A stretch of DNA of 35,955 nucleotides, from assembly GCA_030038395.1 (NCBI GenBank), contig JASHOZ010000041.1, forward strand, positions 1 to 35,955, given 5' to 3'. Below the pieces are notes generated by a model. The model was not told the DNA's origin. It saw only the letters and a program-made list of their open reading frames with translations, and did no database searches. This stretch comes from Nitrososphaerales archaeon. GTDB taxonomy: Archaea > Thermoproteota > Nitrososphaeria > Nitrososphaerales > Gagatemarchaeaceae. The position numbers and the translations under genes were made by a program. This document shows positions 1-8,716 of the stretch, piece after piece. How positions within the stretch are numbered: the stretch's first letter is position 1; each line of letters begins with the position of its first letter.

Positions 1-146
1 GCATAGTTTATCGTGACGATTTCAGAGGCGACCCCCGACGTGTTGAATGCCGTCTGGTACAGCCACGCTGCGCCGAAGAGTGTGACGATGGCACCTACCA
101 AACGGATGAGCGCGTCAACCCTCGACTGCTCTGCCTCGACCGTCAA
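1..146 (-). CDS. N-terminal part of a membrane protein, cut by the window edge
   Basis: On the minus strand a TTG at 146-144 opens a frame with no stop to the window edge (48 codons visible). The predicted start reads MTVEAEQSRVDALIRLVGAI. It is a short charged N-terminus followed by a hydrophobic stretch at about residues 13-34 that looks like one membrane helix. A TATA-like box at 176-183 lies about 34 bases before the TTG, the spacing seen at other leaderless starts in this window, and supports this start. It lies 90 bases downstream of top6A on the same strand, with its own promoter. The visible part is too short to assign a family. I infer a small membrane protein only from the hydrophobicity. 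Confidence 0.5.
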   Translation of the reverse strand, partial: MTVEAEQSRVDALIRLVGAIVTLFGAAWLYQTAFNTSGVASEIVTINY

Positions 147-175
147 TGTCGTCTGTTCCGGCCAAAGCCTCGAGG

Positions 176-183
176 GTATTTAG
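176..183 (-). promoter_or_regulatory. TATA-like box for the membrane protein at the left edge
   Basis: Minus strand CTAAATAC. It is centred about 34 bases upstream of the TTG at 146, in a GC-rich background. Short-leader or leaderless transcription is inferred. Confidence 0.4.
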
Positions 184-236
184 AAGTTCCCGGCGCGTCG
201 AGCCCTCACTTCCGCGGCAGGAGTTGATGCGACAGT

Positions 237-2909
237 TTAGCGGCCCTTCAGCAGCTCCAACTTCTCTGGAAGGTACTTGTCCACGATGTAGCTCAGGCCG
301 TAGCGGGCGAATGCCTCCTGCTCGCTCTTCTTCTTAATCTTCAGGAACGTGTCGAGCTCGTTGTGCCACATCACATCAGTGTAGCGCGGGTCTGACTTCA
401 GCTCGTAGAGCCTCTTGATGTCGATCTCGGTGAGCTTGTCAGAGGGGAGCTTGTACTTGACGATGTCCGACGCCCAGACCCCCAGCCAGACGGCGTCTGG
501 TGTAGTCAGCTCCCGCAAATGCGCGGCGTTCGCTGAGTTGTGAAGGAGAATCCCTGACCTGCCTCCTACGAATCTCTCGACTCCGGGGACGGACAGGTCG
601 TAGACATAGTCGTCGACTTCCGGGGTATTCCTTATGTCGACTATCGGGTCGAAGGCGATGTCAGACTCGACCAGGTTCAGCACGGCCCGCGCCGCTATCT
701 TGTCCTCGTGCTCTCCCGAGCCGCATTCAAGTATGTGCTTCATCACATAGCGGACGCTTTCTCTGTTGATACCGCCTTCCTTTCTCAACCGTTTGACTTC
801 ACAGAGCCGCTCGAAGGTGTATCTGCATCTCAGGTCGTGTCGCTGGTGCCTGCCGATTTGGTTCCTAAGCGCCATCACTCCGCTAGCGACGACCGGGAAC
901 GCCTTCGGCATGAGATACGAACTCTGTGACGTAGAGCTTAGATATTGGAGTATGAAGCGCCTGTCGTCCTTGTGCAGGACCACGGAGGCCACCTTCCCGA
1001 CATCCGACTTGCCTGTGACCATGACGACGTCCTGCTGATTTCCGACCGAAGCTACCACCCCCACCCTGTTCAGGAGGAGGCAGAGTTGGTACACAAGGGC
1101 CGCGTTCTTGAACTTCCAGCAGACGCCCCCCGAATTGGTGACGTACCCGTCTCCGAAGCAGCCTTTCATGTACTCGAGCACCTGGGATCTCCGAGCTGAT
1201 ACAATCACGTCTGGGACACGCTTCGAAGCATGGCCCGAGCCGCACGTCTTCAGGAAGAGCGCGGCGACTGCAACTCCGCCGAAGCTTAAGGTCACTGAAT
1301 GTCTGTCCTCTCGGACGGTGCGGCAAACGTGCACGTCCGGGAAGACTGTGGCTATGCAATCGATGGCGTCCTCGATGACCTCAGGTTCGTGCGTCCCGAA
1401 GCAGAGTGACACGTTTGCCGGCGTCTTTCCTCTCATCGTCACCCACCCCTCCGCCGTGTAATAGCCGAGCAAACGCGCCAACTTGCCTGACAGCCAAAGC
1501 CTCGCGGGGCATCTGACTCCGCGCCTCCCGACACCCGCTTCGATGTAGGCACTGGTCGAAAGACTCAGGTGGGGCCTTTTGGGCGACTCCGACAGACCTG
1601 CCAGAACCCTGCGCCTGTGGTACTCGGAACCTACGTCGGTCCTCACAAGCCGCAGACCTCGAGCGACGACGCCCTCCGGGAGGTCTTCGAGTTCTCTGAC
1701 TACGTCCAACTCGGCGGGCTGCCGCCGTTCGATGGGAAGCTCCCGCGAGATGACGAGCAGGTCTCCCTCGGTCAGACTGTCCGTCCTGACGGCGGAGACT
1801 CTCCCGTTTCGCAGGACGAAAACGCTGTGGTTCGGGGTCACGTCTACCCTGCGTCCGGACGATGTCGTCAGGGCCATGAGCACGCCTTGGTACCTGTGTC
1901 TTATCGCGGAGGTGGCCGGCCTGAATCCTACTTCATTGTTTGGGCCAACGGTGAGGGTCTCGAAGGGAATCGAGGAACAGACCTCGTTGCCGAAGTCGTC
2001 CCTGGCGGATCCGAAACGTCCGATGCAGTCGTCGACGAACTCCCCTATGCTCAGCATCTTGACTCTCCCCGAGCGGTCTCTGACTACGATCGGTTCGCTC
2101 CGTTCGACGGATCCTGACTTGCAAACCATCGCAATGTGTGCCCCCCACGGGTCGGCATCACACAGAATCCCCACCGGGAGGCCGAGCTCCTGGTTAAGCC
2201 GCCTGAGGAGGAAGCGAGTCGACCGCGGCGGCTGTCCCGCCGTATTGATCAGCAGTGCCTTGTACTTGCTGTGCACCCTCTCCTCGACGAACCTGGTGAA
2301 CAGGCCGCCCTTCTCTATGGCCAGCACCATCTCGGCGTCCGTGTCGGCGAACTCCGCCGTGGTAAGCGCCGGGCCGATCATCACGCCGTCTGGGTTGGCG
2401 GACAAGTCGGCCTTCTTCCCTTCGTACCCCGGGACTGTGTACTCTATGGTCAGGTTCCCGAATATCGCGCTCCTCTCCTCAGGGTAGATGTTCATCCCCT
2501 CCCTCGCCATCTGCATCACGACCTCGAGGTCGGTGATCAACTCGTCAGACTCGGCCTGGTCCACGAACTCGACGTCGAACGCCTGTGCGGAGTAGAAGAC
2601 GTCCCTGAGGGTGGACGTCCTCTTCTCGTCGACGAGCTTCTTCGCAAAGTACGCGAGCCAGATGAGCTGGGTGAAGGGGCGTATGTGCTTGATGTTCCCA
2701 GACGAGCGCTTCACCGTCGTGGGACCTAGGACGAACTGCTGCAGCTTCCTGTCGTAGACTATGTTGCGGACTGACCTGCTGGCGAACGTGAGGCTGGGGA
2801 ACCTCCCTTCGTCCAGGTCGGAGTAGACACTCAGGCCCAGGTTCTTCAGGAGGGCCTGGGCGCTTGTCTTCCTAGCTTCCGCCGAACTCGTCGATTTTCT
2901 TTTGCTCAA
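237..2909 (-). CDS. top6A: DNA topoisomerase VI subunit A, precursor with an intein
   Basis: Catalytic subunit of topoisomerase VI, the archaeal type IIB enzyme that makes the double-strand break by a tyrosine link to DNA. The precursor has 890 residues. Removing an intein at residues 267-791 leaves 365 residues, a normal length for the family. The N-extein carries the winged-helix motif TLRDVFY with Y106 as catalytic tyrosine, the same number as in the Sulfolobus enzyme by my recollection. The TOPRIM domain has E199 (AIEKGG) and the DxD pair D251/D253 (CDADPWG). The C-extein starts SANAAHL and ends at the C-terminus. The splice junctions rebuild KSGSANAAHL, which matches the family's K-x-G-S block after the DPWG motif. 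The ATG overlaps the end of top6B by 38 bases, so the two subunits are probably translationally coupled. Confidence 0.95.
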   Translation of the reverse strand: MSKRKSTSSAEARKTSAQALLKNLGLSVYSDLDEGRFPSLTFASRSVRNIVYDRKLQQFVLGPTTVKRSSGNIKHIRPFTQLIWLAYFAKKLVDEKRTSTLRDVFYSAQAFDVEFVDQAESDELITDLEVVMQMAREGMNIYPEERSAIFGNLTIEYTVPGYEGKKADLSANPDGVMIGPALTTAEFADTDAEMVLAIEKGGLFTRFVEERVHSKYKALLINTAGQPPRSTRFLLRRLNQELGLPVGILCDADPWGAHIAMVCKSGSVERSEPIVVRDRSGRVKMLSIGEFVDDCIGRFGSARDDFGNEVCSSIPFETLTVGPNNEVGFRPATSAIRHRYQGVLMALTTSSGRRVDVTPNHSVFVLRNGRVSAVRTDSLTEGDLLVISRELPIERRQPAELDVVRELEDLPEGVVARGLRLVRTDVGSEYHRRRVLAGLSESPKRPHLSLSTSAYIEAGVGRRGVRCPARLWLSGKLARLLGYYTAEGWVTMRGKTPANVSLCFGTHEPEVIEDAIDCIATVFPDVHVCRTVREDRHSVTLSFGGVAVAALFLKTCGSGHASKRVPDVIVSARRSQVLEYMKGCFGDGYVTNSGGVCWKFKNAALVYQLCLLLNRVGVVASVGNQQDVVMVTGKSDVGKVASVVLHKDDRRFILQYLSSTSQSSYLMPKAFPVVASGVMALRNQIGRHQRHDLRCRYTFERLCEVKRLRKEGGINRESVRYVMKHILECGSGEHEDKIAARAVLNLVESDIAFDPIVDIRNTPEVDDYVYDLSVPGVERFVGGRSGILLHNSANAAHLRELTTPDAVWLGVWASDIVKYKLPSDKLTEIDIKRLYELKSDPRYTDVMWHNELDTFLKIKKKSEQEAFARYGLSYIVDKYLPEKLELLKGR
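537..2111 (-). other. Intein with LAGLIDADG-type homing endonuclease domain, inside top6A
   Basis: In-frame protein splicing element of 525 residues (precursor 267-791). Block A starts at Ser267 (SVERSEPIVV), so nucleophile 1 is serine rather than the commoner cysteine. Block B is TPNH with T358 and H361. Block F is VYDLSVPGVERFV. The C-terminal splice block is LLHN791 followed by Ser as the +1 nucleophile. Between them are two degenerate dodecapeptide motifs: LARLLGYYTAEGWV at about 477-490 with acidic E487, and LEYMKGCFGDGYV at about 578-590 with acidic D587. Both acids of a LAGLIDADG endonuclease thus seem present, so the element may still be mobile. It sits directly after the metal-binding DxD of the TOPRIM domain, a typical conserved-site insertion. 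Confidence 0.92.
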
Positions 2910-4518
2910 TCTCCGCCGCTTCCTGCTCGCGTCCTTGGTCTGGGCCGTCTTCCCCAGTCAGCACCCCGCCCCCTTCTTGCTCCCCGCCCGGCGACGCTTC
3001 TGTGACCGTGTCGCCCTCGCCTATCAGCTTCCTGTACGGTGGGAGCTTCTTCTCCCCTGCGAGTTCCTTCGAGAACCTGGCTATCAGCGGAAGGTATTTC
3101 CCATAGATGTTAATCTTCCTTTGGACCGCCTCCATGTTCCCCTTCCTGGACAGGAAGATCCCCAGCCTGCGGAGGGCCTCCCTCGACGCGTTCTTGATTT
3201 CCCTCTCGATCTCGGGTCTGTCGGCGATGTACTCCTTCCCGACGGTCTTGTACGGAATCCGCGTGCTGCAGATGTGGGTGATCACTCCGACGGGCGCTTC
3301 TGGGGGGACGTGGTACCTGCGCCAGTCAACCCCCTCGGTCAGGACCTCGAAGCTGACGTCGCTGCTCTCGTCATACAGGAGCGGGATCCTATTGGCGAAC
3401 CTGAACAGCCGCATCCCGGGCTGCAGTACCTTCCCTCCATAGGCCACTGCGACCTCCACGAGGAAGGGGAAGCCCGAGTAAGATGAAGGCGGCCTCGTGA
3501 CAACGGTGGCGAATTCCGGCTGAAGCTCCTTGTTGACGCCCGCGAGCAGTATCTCCTCCCCGACAGGCGAGAGCACCGCCGCGTCCGGCTGGAGGAAGTC
3601 AGGGAAGCGCTGGAGCGCATCAACTATCGAGACGATCTGGACGTTGTTCAGTCGCTTCGGGGGGAGCCGCGGGCTCACACCCGCGAACTCAAGGAACTTC
3701 GTGGCTATCTTCTCCCCCACTCTGTGGAAGTGGGTGACCATAAACGACTTCATGTCGTGCTCCTCAGAAGACTTCACTATGCGCTTGAATGCCTCAACGT
3801 CGATTCCGTAGGGGTGCGGGAGAGTCTCCTTCGGTGCCGCTGGCATCGAGGTGGTCGCGCGCTCGTAGAAAGTGACCTGCCCGGTCGGGTCGACGAATGT
3901 GAGGTTCGCGTAGCTTGCAACGAGCGCCGTTTGTTTGAAGTAGTCCGCTATTTTCTGCGAGGATCTAAGGTAGTCGCCTTCGAGTGTCAGATCGACCCTG
4001 GTTCCAGTGGTCCCGTCGGCGTCGCTGGCAAAGCGTTTCAGGACCGAGGGCCTGTTCTCGCCGATGTCGATTATCATCTGGAACGAGTACTTTCGCTTTC
4101 CGTCCGGTGAGGTCGTCACGGTCACGGGTTTGTTCGTCGTAATCTGCCCGTAGAGGATCGCCATGGTCCCCCCGAGGCCGAACATCCCGCGCGACTGCCG
4201 GAGGACATACTTCGACCCGTAGAAGACCTTCCCGAACGCGCTCGGGACGTGCTGAGGTGCTACGCCTGGTCCGTTGTCGATGACTGTCAACCTGTAGGGC
4301 TTTGGGTCAGGGAGGTCAGGGTTATCGCCCTCGGGGATGATTCTGACATAGACATCCGGAGGGGTGCCAGCTAGCTCGGCCGCGTCCATCGAGTTCTCTG
4401 CGAGCTCTCGCACCGCCATATACAGGGCCCGCGCCGGGTTGGTGAAACCCGCGAGATCGCGGTTCCTGTAGAAGAACTCTGAAGGGGAAATCTCGGCGAA
4501 GGTTGCCCTGCTGCTCAA
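2872..4518 (-). CDS. top6B: DNA topoisomerase VI subunit B
   Basis: ATP-operated clamp subunit of topoisomerase VI, 548 residues, which works as an A2B2 heterotetramer with Top6A. The GHKL ATPase fold is clear: the N box RELAENSMDAAE with N42 as the Mg ligand, the G1 box DNGPGV at 81-86, and the G2 lid GMFGLGGTM at 111-119. The transducer region follows (RIPLLYDES...WRRY), and the C-terminus is a Glu/Gly-rich tail probably without fixed structure. The start is TTG at 4518, chosen because the family N-terminus (ISPSEFFYRNRDLAGF) lies just inside it. The 3' end overlaps the top6A start by 38 bases. It follows the KH gene on the same strand after a 158-base gap. Confidence 0.95.
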   Translation of the reverse strand: MSSRATFAEISPSEFFYRNRDLAGFTNPARALYMAVRELAENSMDAAELAGTPPDVYVRIIPEGDNPDLPDPKPYRLTVIDNGPGVAPQHVPSAFGKVFYGSKYVLRQSRGMFGLGGTMAILYGQITTNKPVTVTTSPDGKRKYSFQMIIDIGENRPSVLKRFASDADGTTGTRVDLTLEGDYLRSSQKIADYFKQTALVASYANLTFVDPTGQVTFYERATTSMPAAPKETLPHPYGIDVEAFKRIVKSSEEHDMKSFMVTHFHRVGEKIATKFLEFAGVSPRLPPKRLNNVQIVSIVDALQRFPDFLQPDAAVLSPVGEEILLAGVNKELQPEFATVVTRPPSSYSGFPFLVEVAVAYGGKVLQPGMRLFRFANRIPLLYDESSDVSFEVLTEGVDWRRYHVPPEAPVGVITHICSTRIPYKTVGKEYIADRPEIEREIKNASREALRRLGIFLSRKGNMEAVQRKINIYGKYLPLIARFSKELAGEKKLPPYRKLIGEGDTVTEASPGGEQEGGGVLTGEDGPDQGREQEAAEIEQKKIDEFGGS

Positions 4519-4676
4519 CTGAACCCGCCCCCGCCGGCGCTCTCAGGTGGCGGCTGGAAGACCGCTGAGGTGCGCGTCGTCAAGGTCGTTCTGTCGCTCG
4601 CTTTGAGCAGTCGAAAATCGTCAATCCAGACACGGAAGGCTCTCGCGCCGAGGGCTTGCCGAGGTTCGGATATATG
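4519..4676. other. 158-base gap between the KH gene and top6B
   Basis: No gene, tRNA or convincing structure seen. A minus-strand TATA-like GCATATATCC lies at about 4668-4677, right at the stop of the KH gene. It could start a separate top6BA transcript with a leader of roughly 120 bases. No strong Shine-Dalgarno sequence stands in front of the TTG of top6B. Confidence 0.4.
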
Positions 4677-5276
4677 CTACTCCTCCAATGTCCCGACCTT
4701 CTCGGCAACGGCTTCTGGAGATGTCCCTTCCCACAGGATCATCCTGTCCATCTTGCGCCTCGTCCGCGCCTTCTGCAGCTCACTGTAGACGGTCCTGTGC
4801 TGGCTCCCCGATGCGAGTTTCCTTACGGCTCCCGACGCAAGCAGCACTTCCGACGTCTCGCCGATGATCGCGACGGTCCTACCGTAGACGGACAAGTTGC
4901 ACTGCGTGAGCTCTTCGATGACCCGCCTTGATTTGCCCTTCACGCCGATGACTCGGCCGCGTATCCTCTCTAGTGAGTTAGCGCTACGCCCCGCATAGTC
5001 CCGAAGGTCGATCACCTCCAACGTGATGTCGTCTCCCAAGAGACGCTTCGCGCGCTGCGGCGAGAACCCCCTCCCAATAGCCTCGACGACCCTGACCGCG
5101 ATGAAGGGGTTGCCCTTGTCGACAGCTTCCGACTTGATCGTCACTATGCCTTCCCTGCTGTCGACGTCTAGCTTCACGCCGAGCTCAGCTTCAAGGCTCC
5201 TCTTCGTCGCTCCCTCTCTGCCGATTACTGCTCCCACCCTGTCCAGAGGTACCCTGACGGTCTGCTCGAAGTCCAC
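4677..5276 (-). CDS. KH-domain RNA-processing protein, Dim2/Pno1 type
   Basis: RNA-binding protein of 199 residues with two KH folds. KH1 has the GxxG loop IGREG in VGAVIGREGATKRSLE, and KH2 has GVKG in GRVIGVKGKSRRVIEEL. This is the archaeal homologue of eukaryotic Dim2/Pno1 (Krr1-like), which binds near the 3' end of small-subunit rRNA during late 30S/40S assembly. The open frame continues upstream inside rio1, but the true start is most likely GTG at 5276, giving MDFEQTVRVPLDRV. This GTG shares one base with the rio1 stop codon (TAGTG), so the two genes are translationally coupled. Rio1 and Dim2 act in the same maturation step in eukaryotes, so the pairing makes functional sense. Confidence 0.88.
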   Translation of the reverse strand: MDFEQTVRVPLDRVGAVIGREGATKRSLEAELGVKLDVDSREGIVTIKSEAVDKGNPFIAVRVVEAIGRGFSPQRAKRLLGDDITLEVIDLRDYAGRSANSLERIRGRVIGVKGKSRRVIEELTQCNLSVYGRTVAIIGETSEVLLASGAVRKLASGSQHRTVYSELQKARTRRKMDRMILWEGTSPEAVAEKVGTLEE

Positions 5277-6043
5277 TACAAATGCCCCGTCCACCAGTCC
5301 GTATCGTGTTTGAAGATCCCCCGCTTCCCGAAGAACCTCACCATGTTGGCAACGTCCCTTCGAAGGAACTCCTGAGCCCTCGGGTGTGACGTGAGCACCG
5401 CAGACCCCATGTCGAAGAGCACCCTTTCCGCGCCGGACTTGAATATGTTGAACTCCGACATGTCGGCGTGCACAAGGTTCGCCCCGCGACTCAGGCGCGC
5501 AACGGTCTCGAACGTCCAGTCGTAGTCGCCTTCGTCGACCTCGCATTCAGCGAAAGTAGGGGCGTGCCCCTGGGGGGTCCCGATATACTCCATCGTGATG
5601 ATGTTCCGGTAGCACGCGAGCGGCCGGGGGACCCTGACGCCCGCACCGCTCGCTAGAGCGAGGTTCTTGAACTCCTTGCGCGCCCAGAGATAGACCACCG
5701 CGTGTGAGTTTGATGGCACCTTCGCGAACCTTCGATCGCCCGCAATGTAGGGGACCCGCCTTTTGAACTCGGAGGATGTGGTGAGATATATTTTCACGGC
5801 CACGGGGCTCCCATCCTGTCCCTCGCCTAGGTACACGCGCGCTTCCTTGCCCGCGCTCACGACCCCTTTCAGGTCTCTCAGATCCTTCCGCGACACGAGC
5901 TCCTCCACTGCAAGGCGTGTCGCCCGATCGAACACCTCCTCCATCACCTTTCGTTGGTCGGCGTCCCTCCTGACATGCTCCCCCTCGCGGTCGAGCCGCT
6001 GAAGCTTCGTGCGGGCTTTGACCGGGTCTGGGGGCTCCGGCAT
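5276..6043 (-). CDS. rio1: Serine protein kinase/ATPase Rio1
   Basis: RIO-family atypical kinase, 255 residues, involved in final maturation of the small ribosomal subunit. The flexible nucleotide loop GVVSAGKEARVY is followed by VAVKIY with the ATP-anchoring lysine. The hinge region is ITMEYIG. The catalytic loop LVHADMSEFNI carries the catalytic Asp and the metal-binding Asn, and the metal-binding loop is LFDMGSAV, with D-x-G of the RIO type. ATG at 6043 gives a normal family length. The same frame stays open 75 bases further upstream without a canonical start codon. It heads the group rio1, KH gene, top6B, top6A. In many archaea, as I recall, aIF1A stands in front of rio1; it is not here. 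Confidence 0.94.
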   Translation of the reverse strand: MPEPPDPVKARTKLQRLDREGEHVRRDADQRKVMEEVFDRATRLAVEELVSRKDLRDLKGVVSAGKEARVYLGEGQDGSPVAVKIYLTTSSEFKRRVPYIAGDRRFAKVPSNSHAVVYLWARKEFKNLALASGAGVRVPRPLACYRNIITMEYIGTPQGHAPTFAECEVDEGDYDWTFETVARLSRGANLVHADMSEFNIFKSGAERVLFDMGSAVLTSHPRAQEFLRRDVANMVRFFGKRGIFKHDTDWWTGHL

Positions 6044-6132
6044 GTCGAGCTCTGACTGGCTGGCGTCGGAAGATGGCTCGCTCAGTTCGACGCGACCCCA
6101 CTCATGCCGTCTGAATCTCTCCTTTCATCCGC

Positions 6133-6140
6133 GGTATACC
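6133..6140 (-). promoter_or_regulatory. TATA-like box upstream of rio1
   Basis: A perfect palindrome GGTATACC, about 95 bases before the rio1 ATG. This is farther than at the leaderless genes and implies a leader of about 65 bases. Two very short ATG frames lie between the box and rio1 (6102-6128 and 6082-6105). Confidence 0.35.
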
Positions 6141-6244
6141 TCGAGCATCCCGCCGTGGCGCGCGTTCTTTAATGTGAGTTTGGGCGCCGGCCGTGGTCCG
6201 CTGCGACGGACCGGTCTGCGCTTGTCCGGTCCTCGAAGTGGTAG

Positions 6245-6255
6245 AAAATTTATAG
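6245..6255 (+). promoter_or_regulatory. TATA-like box for the grpE-dnaK-dnaJ operon
   Basis: AAAATTTATAG, the most AT-rich stretch in the rio1-grpE divergent gap, about 50 bases before the grpE start. A leader of roughly 25 bases with purine-rich AGGAGA and GGAGG blocks is predicted. I see no clear heat-shock operator. Confidence 0.5.
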
Positions 6256-6300
6256 AACGGAGACGTTCGCTGCAGAAGAAACGCAGGAGAGTGGAGGCGA

Positions 6301-6855
6301 TTGGGCGCGACAGTGGACGGAGAGGAGAGACCAGACGGCGATGCCGCCGCGGGGCTGACGGAGGCATCCGAAGCGGTCGCTGGGTCTAAGGATCGCGAAG
6401 CGGAACTACTGACCAGACTCGAGTACATGCAGGCCGACTTCGAGAACTACAGGAAGAGGGTTGGGAAGGAGATGCGCGAGCTGGAGGAGAACTCTTCGAA
6501 GGCGCTGGTGACGAGGCTGCTGGGTGTGCTTGACGGGCTTGAACTGGCGGTCAGACACGCGAGCGAGGGCGGTGGCCTCGCCGAACTCCAGGAAGGCATT
6601 GCCATGGTGCAGAAGAACCTCTACTCGGCGCTCGAGGCCGAAGGGCTCGAGAAGATCGAGTCGTTGGGGAGGCCCTTCGACCCGAACATGCATGAAGCTG
6701 TAGAGAAGGTCCAGGGAGCGGCCGAGGGCCAGGCCGTCGTCGTGGAGGAACTCAGAACCGGCTACACGTTCAAAGGGCGAGTCATCAGGCCGACCATGGT
6801 AAAGGTTGAATTGGTCATGAAGGAACCCGAACAGGAAGGGAAGGAGACTGAGTAG
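6301..6855 (+). CDS. grpE: Nucleotide exchange factor GrpE
   Basis: Co-chaperone that releases ADP from DnaK, 184 residues. An acidic, disordered N-terminus (about 35 residues) is followed by a long coiled coil beginning [20 protein letters not shown] four-helix region follows, then the C-terminal beta domain with the family block [15 protein letters not shown] and the ending [18 protein letters not shown]. The start is TTG at 6301, just after a GGAGG-type ribosome-binding sequence. It is the first gene of the grpE-dnaK-dnaJ operon, and its last bases overlap the inferred dnaK start. In archaea this system is usually considered acquired from bacteria. Confidence 0.95.
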   Translation: MGATVDGEERPDGDAAAGLTEASEAVAGSKDREAELLTRLEYMQADFENYRKRVGKEMRELEENSSKALVTRLLGVLDGLELAVRHASEGGGLAELQEGIAMVQKNLYSALEAEGLEKIESLGRPFDPNMHEAVEKVQGAAEGQAVVVEELRTGYTFKGRVIRPTMVKVELVMKEPEQEGKETE

Positions 6856-8707
6856 CCCGAGAGAGAAAATAATAGGGATAGACCTCGGAACGACGAACTC
6901 CGCGGCAGCCGTGATCGAGGGAGGGAGGCCGGTCGTGATCCCGAGCGCCGAGGGAGCCACGCCGTCGGGCAAGATGTTCCCTTCAGTGGTGGCGTTCACA
7001 CAGGACGGGCAGCTCCTTGTCGGCGACCCTGCGAAGAGGCAGGTCGTCACCAATCCGGAAGGGACGGTCTTCGAGGTGAAGAGGAAGATGGGCACCGACT
7101 ACAAAGTCAGCGCCTACGGAAAGCAGTATTCGCCGGAGCAGGTAAGCTCGTACATTCTCCAGAAGATCAAGCACGACTCCGAGACGTTCCTGGGTTACCC
7201 TGTCAAGAAGGCCGTGATCACCGTCCCGGCTCACTTCAACGACAACCAGAGACAGTCGACCAAGGACGCCGGCGAGATTGCGGGGCTTGAAGTGGTGAGG
7301 ATTATCAACGAGCCCACCGCCGCCTCGCTGGCCTACGGCCTCGACAAGTCTGAGAAGGAGATGAAGATACTGGTGTTCAGCTTCGGAGGAGGCACCCACG
7401 ACGCGACCATAATGGAGTTCGGGCAAGGCGTCTTCCAGGTGCTCGCTACATCGGGCGACACCCAGACGGGAGGGACCGACGTCGACAACTCCATCATCGA
7501 CCTTCTCGCTCAAGACTTCCGCTCCAAGACAGGGATTGACCTCAGGGGGGACCGCACGGCCATGGCGAGGCTGAAGGAGGCCGCCGAGAGGGCGAAAATC
7601 GAGCTCTCCAATCTGACCTCGACCGACGTCGACCTCCCCTTCATAGCGAGCGACTCCACTGGGCCCAAGAACCTTCACATCACGCTGACCAGGACGAAGC
7701 TTGAGGAGGTCGCGAGACCGATCGTCTCCCGGACTGAGAACACCATCAGGAAGGTCATGAGCGACGCCAAGCTCTCGTCGGCCGAAATCGACAAGGTCAT
7801 ACTGATCGGTGGCATGACGAGGATGCCTCTCGTGCGGAAGTTCGTCGAGGACGTGGCGGGCAAGCCGGCTGAGAGAGGCGTAGACCCCATGGAGGCAGTA
7901 GCAATAGGGGCGGCAATTCAGGGCGCCGTCCTGGCGGGCGAAATCAAGGACATACTCCTTCTAGACGTGACCCCGCTCTCGCTCGGCGTGGAGACACTTG
8001 GCGGGATCACCGAGCACCTAATCGAGAAGAACGCAACGATACCCACCAGGAGGAGCAAGACGTTCACCACTGCAGCCGACTTCCAGACTGCCGTGACCAT
8101 CCACGTCGTTCAGGGGGAGCGGTCCATGGCGGCCGACAACGTCTCGCTCGGCATGTTCAACCTTGCCGGGATACCGCCGTCGCCGAGAGGAGTTCCCCAG
8201 GTGGAGGTGACCTTCGACATCGACGCCAACGGCCTTCTCACCGTCTCCGCCAAGGACATCGGGACAAGCAAGGAGGCCAAGATCACGATAACCGCGTCCA
8301 CGAAGCTCTCGAAGGAGGAGAAGGAGAGACTGATCAAGGACGCGGAGTCCTTCTCGGAGCAGGACAAGAGGAAGAAAGACGAGGCTGAGGCCCGCAACGA
8401 AGCCGACTCGGTACTGTACACGACAGAGAGGACGAAGCGCGACCTTGAGGGCAAGATAGACAAGAGTATGCTCGACAGGCTGGACTCGGCGTCCAAGGAG
8501 CTGAGGACCGCCCTCGACGGGAAAGACGGCGCTTCAATCAGGCAGAAGACTGAGGACCTGAAGCGCGTGCTCCAAGAAGCGGGGGCTGCGGTCTACCAGC
8601 GCGCACAGGGGCAGGCGCAGACCCAGGGGCCTACACAGGAGCAGACCGGCCCGGCCGACGGCGCCAATGTAAGCGACGCAGAGTACAAGGTAGCCGAAGA
8701 CAAGTAG
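6848..8707 (+). CDS. dnaK: Chaperone DnaK (Hsp70), probably with a CTG start
   Basis: ATP-dependent Hsp70 chaperone. The ATPase motif [15 protein letters not shown] is coded upstream of the first GTG (6911), so the true start must lie before it. The frame is closed by TGA at 6818, and the only near-canonical codon in between is CTG at 6848. That codon gives [18 protein letters not shown] and 619 residues, with GGAAGGG at 6834-6840 as ribosome-binding site. It overlaps the grpE stop. Other landmarks are [15 protein letters not shown], the phosphate-2 loop FSFGGGTHD at about 177-185, GGMTRMP, the substrate-binding domain after [13 protein letters not shown], and a Gln-rich tail. In the phosphate-2 loop the usual first Asp (DLGGGTFD) is serine. 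DnaJ follows after 9 bases. Confidence 0.93.
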   Translation: MSSPREKIIGIDLGTTNSAAAVIEGGRPVVIPSAEGATPSGKMFPSVVAFTQDGQLLVGDPAKRQVVTNPEGTVFEVKRKMGTDYKVSAYGKQYSPEQVSSYILQKIKHDSETFLGYPVKKAVITVPAHFNDNQRQSTKDAGEIAGLEVVRIINEPTAASLAYGLDKSEKEMKILVFSFGGGTHDATIMEFGQGVFQVLATSGDTQTGGTDVDNSIIDLLAQDFRSKTGIDLRGDRTAMARLKEAAERAKIELSNLTSTDVDLPFIASDSTGPKNLHITLTRTKLEEVARPIVSRTENTIRKVMSDAKLSSAEIDKVILIGGMTRMPLVRKFVEDVAGKPAERGVDPMEAVAIGAAIQGAVLAGEIKDILLLDVTPLSLGVETLGGITEHLIEKNATIPTRRSKTFTTAADFQTAVTIHVVQGERSMAADNVSLGMFNLAGIPPSPRGVPQVEVTFDIDANGLLTVSAKDIGTSKEAKITITASTKLSKEEKERLIKDAESFSEQDKRKKDEAEARNEADSVLYTTERTKRDLEGKIDKSMLDRLDSASKELRTALDGKDGASIRQKTEDLKRVLQEAGAAVYQRAQGQAQTQGPTQEQTGPADGANVSDAEYKVAEDK

Positions 8708-8716
8708 GCCGGGAAG

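Noticed and set aside
1579-2487. 302-residue open frame opposite top6A and its intein
   Set aside because: Shadow of a clearly coding strand. It spans the intein boundary and has no recognisable motif.
5277-5546. Upstream extension of the KH protein frame
   Set aside because: It lies entirely inside rio1 and is Arg/Gly-rich without KH sequence. The GTG at 5276 gives the proper N-terminus.
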